A DNA stretch of 7,072 nt from Bacillota bacterium (GTDB taxonomy: Bacteria; Bacillota; Clostridia; Lachnospirales; Lachnospiraceae). Of the stretch, positions 1 through 5,111 are shown piece by piece; the stretch's first letter is position 1, and every line of letters starts with the position of its first letter. The notes below the pieces were generated by a model. That model had not been told where the DNA came from. It saw only the letters and a list, made by a program, of their open reading frames with translations, and searched no databases. The stretch covers positions 1 through 7,072 of the forward strand of contig JAEYXC010000062.1 of NCBI GenBank assembly GCA_023428655.1. Reading direction: 5' to 3'. A program made the position numbers and the translations under genes.

Positions 1-1457
1 CCCCTAGCGGCGAGACAGAAGAGACGATTGACCTTTCCGAAGAAGTAAACTTGATTTACTATCTATGGGGTAGTGAAGGCGTTGCTAACCAGGATATCTT
101 AGCAGAGATCAACAAAAAACTCAAAGCTGATATCAATGCAACACTTGAGGTAAAATATATTGATTGGGGCGATATCAACACAAAATATCCACTGTTATTT
201 GCATCGGGAGAACAGTTCGATATGTCCCACGCTTCCCCCAATGCAGTATTACCCTACAGCACTATTGCTAATCAGGATGCTATCGTTGACATAACAGACA
301 TGCTGGATACCTATGCTCCTACACTGAAGGCAGAAATTCCGGAAAGCGTATGGGAGTCAGTTAAGGTGAATGGAAGAATATTCGGAGTTCCTACCTTATA
401 TAGCGAATTTACCCCCTCCGGTTTTGTAACCAGAAGAGATCTTGCACAAAAATACGGTATAGAAGTAAATTCCATTGAAACAATGGAAGCATATATGGAC
501 GCGGTTCTTCAAGAGGGTCAGATGGTTCCTTTGAATGGCTCTTCCTCCCTTGCGTTGGATTTATACCGCTTATTCATCGACACTACCGGTACTTGGATTT
601 CTGAGGCACCTGGCATCACAACTGCTGAGATGTTCCTTGCAGCAGAAAGTGTAGATGATTATACAAACATCTTCCACCCTGCCTTCACCGACGAATTCGA
701 AGCCTTCGCTGTTAAGATGCGTGAATGGGCGGATAAGGGTTATTGGTCCAAGGATGTATTATCCTCACAGCAGAGTGCAAAGGATAACTTCCTGAACGGA
801 TTATCTGCTTCCTTTATTACTCACATGGCAGACTGGTCCGGTTCTTATGGCTCTATTAACGATAAGCTGGCAGTAGAAACCGATTTCTATACCTTCGCAG
901 AGAATTTAGGCAAAATCAAGAGAAAGATGGGTGTTGAGAACTCAACTGCAATCAGTATCACTTCTGAGAATCCCGAGCGCGCATTAATGGCAATCGAGAA
1001 ATTTATGACGGATGAATCCTATTATCGTCTCATTCAATACGGTATTGAAGGAAGACAGTATGAGGTTGTGGACGGTTTAGCAAAACAGCCTGCCAGCTTT
1101 GATCCTGAGAAGGATGGCGGCGGCTTCGCTGTATGGTCTCTCAGAAATGACCGCTTCAATATCCCTTATGCTACTGAAGATCCTCGTCGTTATACCCTGA
1201 ATGAGGAATGGAATAAGGTTGCAATTGATAACCCCTATGTCGGCTTTAATTTTGATACCAGCAATGTTACCACCGAAATCGCTGCCATCTCTAATGTAAA
1301 TGCGCAGCTCGGTATTCAGATCATGTTAGGTAAGACTACACAGGATCCGAAGGCAGCTGTTGCGGAATACAGAAGTCAGCTGGAGAAGGCCGGAATTAAT
1401 AAGGTAATTGAAGAAGTTAAGTCTCAGTTAGCTAATTTTACACCGGTTGGTAAATAA
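1..1457 (+). CDS. Extracellular solute-binding protein of a carbohydrate-type ABC importer, DUF3502 group (5' partial)
   Basis: This is the substrate-capturing subunit of an ABC importer, expected to be a lipoprotein outside the membrane that hands an oligosaccharide or similar solute to a two-permease channel. The reading frame is open from nt 3, giving 484 visible residues. They begin in an acidic, low-complexity stretch (PSGETEETIDLSEE) typical of the linker behind a lipobox, so only the signal peptide, lipid-bearing Cys and a short linker are missing. The first lobe opens with the strand IYYLWGSEG, followed by a helix and a second strand (LEVKYIDWGD), as in family 1 solute-binding proteins. 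The C-terminus from about nt 1240 (GFNFDTSNVTTEIAAISNV, then a helix ending VIEEVKSQLANF) matches my memory of the DUF3502 domain of LipO-like proteins. The terminator just downstream makes it the last gene of its operon, with permeases presumably upstream outside the window. The family is fairly sure; the ligand cannot be read from sequence. Confidence 0.88.
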   Translation, partial: PSGETEETIDLSEEVNLIYYLWGSEGVANQDILAEINKKLKADINATLEVKYIDWGDINTKYPLLFASGEQFDMSHASPNAVLPYSTIANQDAIVDITDMLDTYAPTLKAEIPESVWESVKVNGRIFGVPTLYSEFTPSGFVTRRDLAQKYGIEVNSIETMEAYMDAVLQEGQMVPLNGSSSLALDLYRLFIDTTGTWISEAPGITTAEMFLAAESVDDYTNIFHPAFTDEFEAFAVKMREWADKGYWSKDVLSSQQSAKDNFLNGLSASFITHMADWSGSYGSINDKLAVETDFYTFAENLGKIKRKMGVENSTAISITSENPERALMAIEKFMTDESYYRLIQYGIEGRQYEVVDGLAKQPASFDPEKDGGGFAVWSLRNDRFNIPYATEDPRRYTLNEEWNKVAIDNPYVGFNFDTSNVTTEIAAISNVNAQLGIQIMLGKTTQDPKAAVAEYRSQLEKAGINKVIEEVKSQLANFTPVGK

Positions 1458-1471
1458 CACACCGATAGATT

Positions 1472-1507
1472 TATTAGGGGAGATACTTCATCTCCCCTAA
1501 TATTTTT
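1472..1507 (+). terminator. Intrinsic terminator after the solute-binding protein gene
   Basis: A perfect 13-bp stem (1472-1484 with 1490-1502) contains a GGGGAGA/TCTCCCC core and closes a 5-nt loop. It is followed directly by five T residues at 1503-1507. It starts 15 bp after the TAA stop and separates the transporter transcript from the LacI gene. The stem is symmetric and A-rich on its 5' side, so it could in principle also stop transcription on the other strand. Confidence 0.93.
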
Positions 1508-1525
1508 ATGGTATTAGAATGACAA

Positions 1526-1539
1526 TTATTGTATAATAA
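1526..1539 (+). promoter_or_regulatory. Probable -10 region of the LacI gene inside a small palindrome
   Basis: A perfect TATAAT lies at 1532-1537, 49 bp before the LacI start codon and just past the upstream terminator, where a promoter is needed. No good -35 is seen at the right distance: the bases 15-19 bp upstream (around 1509-1514, TGGTAT) match poorly. The -10 sits in a 14-bp palindrome (TTATTGTATAATAA, one G-T pair at 1531/1534), a plausible place for self-repression. However, it lacks the central CG typical of many LacI-family operators, and such AT palindromes arise easily by chance. Confidence 0.4.
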
Positions 1540-1573
1540 CCAGTAGAGTGATAATTTAAATAATCTGGTGCAT

Positions 1574-1580
1574 AAGGTGG
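1574..1580 (+). promoter_or_regulatory. Ribosome binding site that fixes the LacI start
   Basis: AAGGTGG, one mismatch from the anti-16S consensus AAGGAGG, lies 5 nt before ATG 1586. It overlaps the GTG codon at 1577, and GTG 1568 lies upstream of it. It therefore supports ATG 1586 over those in-frame alternatives. Confidence 0.8.
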
Positions 1581-1585
1581 ATTAC

Positions 1586-2611
1586 ATGGATATTACAATT
1601 AAAGAAATCGCAAAACTTTCTGGAGTAGGAATTACTACCGTATCCAGAGTCATCAATAATTCCGGCCCCGTCAGTCCCAAGACTCGTGAAAAAGTAATGT
1701 CGGTTGTAAAGGAGCATTGCTATACCCCCAATAACAGCGCACGAAACCTGAAATCAAATCAATCCAAGTGTGTTGCTTTGCTGGTAAAATCAATCGACAA
1801 CCCCTTCTTTCAAAAAATGATCCATATCATTGAACAAAAAGTAGCTCTAAGAGGCTATCAGCTGATTATTCAAAATGTCAATGATGTTCAGGATGAGTTG
1901 GATATCGCCATACAGGAAGCAAAGGACCGTAACCTTCAGGGTGTTATCTTAATGGGTGGCTCCTTTAACTATTCACAGGACAAGTTTAAGCATCTAAAGG
2001 TACCCTGTGTTCTCTTAACCGTATCTGCAGGGGATGCCATACCCACAGAAAGCTACTCCAGCGTTCGAATCGACGATGAAGCCGATGCCTTCCGCGCTGT
2101 GGAGTATCTGGTGTCTCTGGGCCACAAGAAGATTGGCTTCATTTATAATGCTCCTCTAGATATCATCACGCCAAACTCTTTACGTCTTAGTGGCTACCTA
2201 AAAGCGATGGAGCACTTTAAGCTCCCCTACGAGACAAGCCTTGTAGCTACTGATTCCTCCAATCTGTCCGGTTATGACTTTGGTTTTAAAATGATGAAGC
2301 AGTTGTTAACCAAAAATAAGGATATGACCGCAGTATTTGTATTTGCGGATATTGTGGCGATCGGAGCGGCGAAGGCCGTCCTATCCAGTGGACTCCGCAT
2401 TCCGGAGGACATTTCCATTATAGGCTTCGATGGAATCGAGCAAGCGGAATTCTATCACCCCTCCCTTGATACGATCGCTCAGCCGGCGGATCAGATGGCC
2501 CTTTCCAGTGTAGAGCTGCTTTTTGATATGCTTCAGGGCGCCGAGACCAAGCATTTGATCTACCCATCCGCTTTGATCAGAAGAGGCTCCTGCATACCAC
2601 TAATCAAATAA
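1586..2611 (+). CDS. LacI-family transcriptional regulator
   Basis: This is a ligand-responsive DNA-binding regulator of 341 residues, the usual size for the family. An N-terminal helix-turn-helix covers about residues 3-25 (ITIKEIAKLSGVG, then TTVSRVINN). A hinge helix follows around residues 49-60 (NNSARNLKSNQS), and then a periplasmic-binding-protein-like effector domain from about residue 62 to the end. Family marks include DNPFF at 71-75, R200/G203/Y204 in the ligand-pocket helix, and GFDG at 280-283. The start at 1586 is chosen because LacI proteins begin a few residues before the first helix and because of the AAGGTGG site. The gene follows an ABC solute-binding protein gene and leads into an EEP hydrolase gene after 94 bp without a terminator. 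Control of the neighbouring sugar-uptake genes is the natural inference, but no operator was found within the window to prove it. The effector is unknown. Confidence 0.94.
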   Translation: MDITIKEIAKLSGVGITTVSRVINNSGPVSPKTREKVMSVVKEHCYTPNNSARNLKSNQSKCVALLVKSIDNPFFQKMIHIIEQKVALRGYQLIIQNVNDVQDELDIAIQEAKDRNLQGVILMGGSFNYSQDKFKHLKVPCVLLTVSAGDAIPTESYSSVRIDDEADAFRAVEYLVSLGHKKIGFIYNAPLDIITPNSLRLSGYLKAMEHFKLPYETSLVATDSSNLSGYDFGFKMMKQLLTKNKDMTAVFVFADIVAIGAAKAVLSSGLRIPEDISIIGFDGIEQAEFYHPSLDTIAQPADQMALSSVELLFDMLQGAETKHLIYPSALIRRGSCIPLIK

Positions 2612-2705
2612 TGAATGCAAGCTTACCAAAGGACAGCAAGGCTGCTGCCAGGTTGTACCAATACATTCCATACACCCGCAAAATATCACAGAATCGGAGA
2701 ACAAA

Positions 2706-3494
2706 ATGAAACTGGTAACCTTCAATATAAGATGCGATTATAACCAGGACGGTATTAATAATTTCGAGTTTCGTAAACCCTATATTCTAGCAAAAATCCA
2801 TAAGGAGAGCCCTGATATCATCTGCTTTCAGGAGGTTCTCCCCCATGTAGCGGACTGGCTTAAGGATAATTTGACGGAGTATTATATCATAGGCTGCGGA
2901 AGAGATGAGCAGCTAAAGAATGAGCAGATGAGCATAGCCTACAAGAGGACAAGGTATAACCTGATACAGATGGAGGTCTTCTGGCTATCCGATACCCCCT
3001 ACATCCCCGGTTCCCGGTACACAAACCAAAGTGATTGTCCCAGGGTATGTACCACGGCCTTATTTCAGGAATTGGAGTCAAATGTAATATTTCGTATCTA
3101 CAATACCCATCTTGACCACATTGGCAGTGAGGCAAGGGCTTTAGGGCTGAAGCAGATTTTAGAACACATCACAGAGCATGGCAGGATGGAAGGTCCCCCC
3201 CTATCGGCTCCAATTATCCTAACTGGTGATTTGAATGCTTTTCCGAACTCCGACGAGCTGCAGCAGCTTAAGCAATATCCTGACCTGCTGGACTTAACAA
3301 GCCACATCCCCGGAACCTTTCACGATTACGGAAGACTTTCCGAACCGGAGAAAATCGATTACATCATCGCTCAAAACGGTATTTTGTGTAATCAGGTCAC
3401 GATCTGGGACGATAATCATCAGGGCATCTATCTGTCCGATCATTATCCGGTCTGCGCAGAGCTTCTTCTAACACCATCGTTTCATCTAGATTGA
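2706..3494 (+). CDS. Endonuclease/exonuclease/phosphatase (EEP) family hydrolase
   Basis: This is a 262-residue metal-dependent phosphoesterase of the DNase I/exonuclease III fold. The full set of active-site landmarks is present in order: N7 (TFNIR), the metal-binding E43 (CFQEV), H135 (NTHLDH), D175 and N177 (TGDLNAFP), D218 (KIDYI), and the D245-H246 pair (LSDHYPV). The FRKPYI segment (22-27) is also typical of the family's first helix. There is no signal peptide or membrane segment, so it should act in the cytosol. A CGGAGA ribosome site lies 6-9 nt before ATG 2706. The 94-bp gap after the LacI gene shows neither a terminator nor a clear promoter, suggesting one transcript. EEP enzymes cleave nucleic acids, phosphoinositides, sphingolipids or sugar/nucleotide phosphates, and the sequence does not tell which. 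The link with sugar-uptake genes hints at a small phosphorylated metabolite, but that is only inference. Confidence 0.9.
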   Translation: MKLVTFNIRCDYNQDGINNFEFRKPYILAKIHKESPDIICFQEVLPHVADWLKDNLTEYYIIGCGRDEQLKNEQMSIAYKRTRYNLIQMEVFWLSDTPYIPGSRYTNQSDCPRVCTTALFQELESNVIFRIYNTHLDHIGSEARALGLKQILEHITEHGRMEGPPLSAPIILTGDLNAFPNSDELQQLKQYPDLLDLTSHIPGTFHDYGRLSEPEKIDYIIAQNGILCNQVTIWDDNHQGIYLSDHYPVCAELLLTPSFHLD

Positions 3495-3563
3495 TTGTTC
3501 GCATTCCTTGCGATCGATCATGAATGCTGAACATCATATAAAGTTGCTATATAGTCGTAAATA

Positions 3564-3583
3564 AGCAATTCTTAAGGATTGCT
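3564..3583. repeat. 20-bp near-perfect palindrome
   Basis: AGCAAT-T-CTTAAG-G-ATTGCT is symmetric except for one T/G pair (3570/3577). It has no T-run on either strand, so it is a poor terminator. It lies 20 bp before the long palindrome at 3603 and just upstream of a TATAAA (3591-3596), so it could be a regulator site or the outer edge of the repeat. No protein can be assigned to it. Confidence 0.6.
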
Positions 3584-3602
3584 GCATATATATAAAATAG
3601 CT

Positions 3603-3752
3603 TAAGGTAAGAATAACCACACCTCCAACATAGCTTAGTGTATCCTTTGTTGTTATGTAAGTCATTATCGGGCATGAATGCCTCTAATGTCTTATAACAT
3701 CGGTAATCAAAGCTCCTAACTATGCTTTACTGGAGGTGGTATTTTTACCTTA
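3603..3752 (+). repeat. 150-bp imperfect palindrome; possible structured RNA or MITE-like repeat
   Basis: The two halves pair along nearly the whole length. Paired segments from outside in are: 3603-3610 with 3745-3752 (TAAGGTAA/TTACCTTA); 3611-3614 with 3741-3744 (one G-U); 3616-3620 with 3736-3740; 3623-3627 with 3731-3735 (CTCCA/TGGAG); 3629-3633 with 3720-3724; 3635-3638 with 3716-3719; 3645-3649 with 3708-3712; 3651-3656 with 3694-3699; 3659-3661 with 3691-3693; 3663-3667 with 3685-3689; and an apical GGCA/TGCC stem (3671-3674, 3679-3682) with a TGAA loop. That is about 54 pairs in one unbranched rod, with its largest interruptions around 3639-3650 and 3700-3715. A TTTTT run (3742-3746) near the + strand end could terminate transcription, and a TATAAA at 3591-3596 lies where a -10 for an RNA starting near 3603 would be, though its -35 is poor. 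No coding sequence or target-site duplication is evident. The palindrome itself is certain; its role is not. Confidence 0.85.
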
Positions 3753-3788
3753 TTCATTTATAAACCTTACGCAAGTACCTTTTTATTC

Positions 3789-3817
3789 TTGTCATTCTCC
3801 TGCCATATTGCTACAAT
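3789..3817 (+). promoter_or_regulatory. Sigma-A-type promoter for zupT
   Basis: TTGTCA (3789-3794) and TACAAT (3812-3817), each five of six to consensus, are separated by exactly 17 bp. Transcription would start near 3824, about 150 nt before the zupT ATG. The promoter lies downstream of the T-run of the large palindrome, so zupT should be transcribed independently of the genes to its left. Confidence 0.75.
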
Positions 3818-3823
3818 ATAAAT

Positions 3824-3975
3824 AACATTAGGTAATTACGAAGGATATCATCATAATAATTGTACCTATAACGCATGCTAAATCTGTGCGCATATAAATG
3901 GTATGTGTCCGAGTGTGCGCTCCCTATCTTTATTTGATTTTCGTGATTATCAATTACATAAAAGGAGGTTACAGG
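3824..3975 (+). promoter_or_regulatory. Long 5' leader of zupT with an early hairpin
   Basis: The predicted untranslated leader is about 150 nt. A 10-bp stem with a 2-nt bulge forms at its start (3829-3838 with 3857-3868: TAGGTAATTA against TAAT..TACCTA, bulge at 3861-3862). The segment includes a GTAATTAC palindrome (3832-3839), and the loop side runs into an AT-rich stretch, TCATAATAATTGT (3851-3863). These recall Zur and Fur half-sites, but the spacing does not fit the usual 7-1-7 Zur box and only about 10 of 14 Fur-box positions agree. TGTGCGC is repeated at 3885 and 3914. I recognise no known riboswitch. Confidence 0.35.
3961..3968 (+). promoter_or_regulatory. Ribosome binding site that fixes the zupT start
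   Basis: AAAGGAGG, a near-ideal Shine-Dalgarno sequence, lies 7 nt before ATG 3976. It lies inside the longer open frame that begins at ATG 3898, so it shows that the true start is 3976. Confidence 0.9.
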
Positions 3976-4824
3976 ATGGATAATGTTATATTTGCTTTTC
4001 TTCTTACTTTATTTGCAGGCCTTAGTACCGGTATCGGTAGCGCCCTCGCTTTCTTCACAAAAAAGAGTAATAATAAATTCCTTGCTCTAAGTCTTGGCTT
4101 TTCTGCCGGAGTTATGATCTATGTCTCCATGGTAGAGATTTTCTTCAAGGCAAAGGAAGCATTGGTTGCCGAGCAGGGCCTTAAGGTTGGCTCCTGGATT
4201 ACGGTTGCAGCATTTTTCGGCGGAATGTTTTTAATCGCAATTATCGATAAGCTTATTCCAAGCGGAGAAAACCCCCATGAAATGCACACCATCGAGGAAA
4301 TTAACGACACCGATCCTACGGACAATCATCATATAAAGTTTAAAGAAAAACATGATGAAGCAAAAAAGAAAAATAAACTCTTAAGAATGGGACTCTTTAC
4401 AGCCCTTGCTATCGGTATTCACAATTTTCCCGAGGGTCTGGCTACTTTTATTGCCGCCTTGCAGGAGCCATCCATTGCAATCCCCATTGCTGTAGCAATT
4501 GCCTTGCATAACATACCGGAGGGTATCGCTGTATCAGTACCCATCTACTATGCTACCGGAAGTAAGAAGAAAGCCTTTCTATATTCCTTCCTTTCCGGCC
4601 TCTCCGAGCCCCTGGGTGCGATCATCGGCTACCTAATTCTTCGTCCCTTCTTAAACGACACTATTATGGGTATCATATTCGGAATGGTAGCAGGTATTAT
4701 GATTTACATCTCACTGGATGAGCTTCTTCCATCCGCCAGAGAATATGGCGAGCACCATCTCTCCATCTATGGTCTGGTAGCGGGAATGATTCTCATGGCA
4801 GTAAGTCTTCTGCTCTTCCTATAA
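3976..4824 (+). CDS. zupT: ZIP-family divalent metal (zinc/iron) importer, ZupT type
   Basis: This is an inner-membrane importer of 282 residues that brings zinc and probably other divalent metals (iron, manganese) into the cytosol. Eight membrane segments are expected. The two signature helices carry the metal-site motifs HNFPEG (149-154) and HNIPEG (178-183). Other family segments are also clear: LSLGFSAGVMIYVSMVEI near the start, ALHNIPEG followed by YYATGSKKKA, a SGLSEPLGA stretch, and SLDELLPSAREY near the end. The loop between helices 3 and 4 is long and charged, with histidines at H101, H104, H118, H119 and H126, the variable metal-binding loop typical of ZIP proteins. It is somewhat longer than the E. 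coli ZupT protein as I recall it (about 257 residues), mostly because of this loop. The start at 3976 follows from the AAAGGAGG site; the longer frame from 3898 would add an unlikely Cys-rich leader. It appears monocistronic with its own promoter, converging on the chemoreceptor gene. Confidence 0.93.
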   Translation: MDNVIFAFLLTLFAGLSTGIGSALAFFTKKSNNKFLALSLGFSAGVMIYVSMVEIFFKAKEALVAEQGLKVGSWITVAAFFGGMFLIAIIDKLIPSGENPHEMHTIEEINDTDPTDNHHIKFKEKHDEAKKKNKLLRMGLFTALAIGIHNFPEGLATFIAALQEPSIAIPIAVAIALHNIPEGIAVSVPIYYATGSKKKAFLYSFLSGLSEPLGAIIGYLILRPFLNDTIMGIIFGMVAGIMIYISLDELLPSAREYGEHHLSIYGLVAGMILMAVSLLLFL

Positions 4825-4839
4825 TCCTTCTTCAAACAG

Positions 4840-5054
4840 AAGGGCTGTTGTAAGTTGTAAAACTATGAAGAAAAGAACAACATGCATCCCTCACACACAG
4901 GTTGACGTACATCTCATTGCTTTGTATGCCTTTTTATCAAACATAAATGTTTGCTAATTAGTCATACAAAACAACAATCTGTTCGTCAAACAGTGCATTA
5001 TGGGATGCATGTTGTTCTTTCCTTCTTCTTATAATGCGTTTTGCAACAGTCCTT
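4840..5054. repeat. About 215-bp imperfect palindrome (MITE-like or decayed IS) between convergent genes
   Basis: Both halves mirror each other around position 4945-4946. Matching blocks are: 4840-4850 with 5044-5054 (AAGGGCTGTTG, one G-T pair); a perfect 19-bp block 4872-4890 with 5002-5020 (AAAGAACAACATGCATCCC); 4902-4907 with 4984-4989 (TTGACG); 4921-4928 with 4963-4970 (TTTGTATG); and a central CAAACAT-AA-ATGTTTG (4938-4953). The intervening parts also align with scattered differences and small length changes, as expected of an aging hairpin. The outer ends, CTGTTGTAA on one side and CTGTTGCAA on the other, recall terminal repeats of some IS families (IS6 and IS1182 come to mind), which suggests a non-autonomous transposon. 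No open frame of its own and no target duplication were found. It begins 15 bp after the zupT stop and ends 57 bp short of the chemoreceptor stop, so it may act as a terminator for both. Confidence 0.88.
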
Positions 5055-5111
5055 TAATTTGTAGCGAAAGCTTGTACCTAATGTGTATTTTAGAGACAAC
5101 CACGCATTCGT

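Larger units (their letters stand above)
3495..3788. other. Gene-free stretch dominated by palindromes
   Basis: No plausible coding region with a ribosome site is visible on either strand between the EEP stop and the zupT promoter. A weak hairpin (GCATTC 3501-3506 with GAATGC 3522-3527, 15-nt loop) follows the EEP stop but has no T-run. The rest holds the 20-bp near-palindrome at 3564-3583 and the 150-bp palindrome at 3603-3752, listed separately. The 9-mer CATGAATGC occurs twice (3519 and 3673), the second time in the apical loop of the large palindrome. This may be chance. Confidence 0.7.

Noticed and set aside
51..53. TTG 51 as the start of the solute-binding protein
   Set aside because: The frame is open to the left edge with a linker-like acidic sequence, the protein would lack its signal peptide, and there is no ribosome site before TTG 51.
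1568..1585. GTG 1568 as the LacI start
   Set aside because: It adds six residues ahead of the normal family N-terminus, and the AAGGTGG ribosome site lies downstream of it, correctly spaced for ATG 1586.
3519..3681. CATGAATGC direct repeats (3519-3527 and 3673-3681) as an array or attachment site
   Set aside because: There are only two 9-bp copies with no shared flanks; chance is a sufficient explanation. No CRISPR-like regular spacing occurs anywhere in the window.
3603..3752. T-box or other known riboswitch
   Set aside because: GGAGGTGGTA near the 3' end only loosely recalls a T-box. There is no specifier-loop architecture and no aminoacyl-tRNA or amino-acid gene directly downstream, and the whole element is a single rod.
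3898..3975. ATG 3898 as the zupT start
   Set aside because: The extra 26 residues do not belong to the ZIP family, and the strong AAAGGAGG site sits inside this stretch, 7 nt before ATG 3976.
4826..4843. Hairpin CCTTCT-TCAAAC-AGAAGG right after the zupT stop as an intrinsic terminator
   Set aside because: The stem is only 6 bp and no T-run follows on the + strand. It also overlaps the edge of the large palindrome, which is a better candidate for ending transcription.
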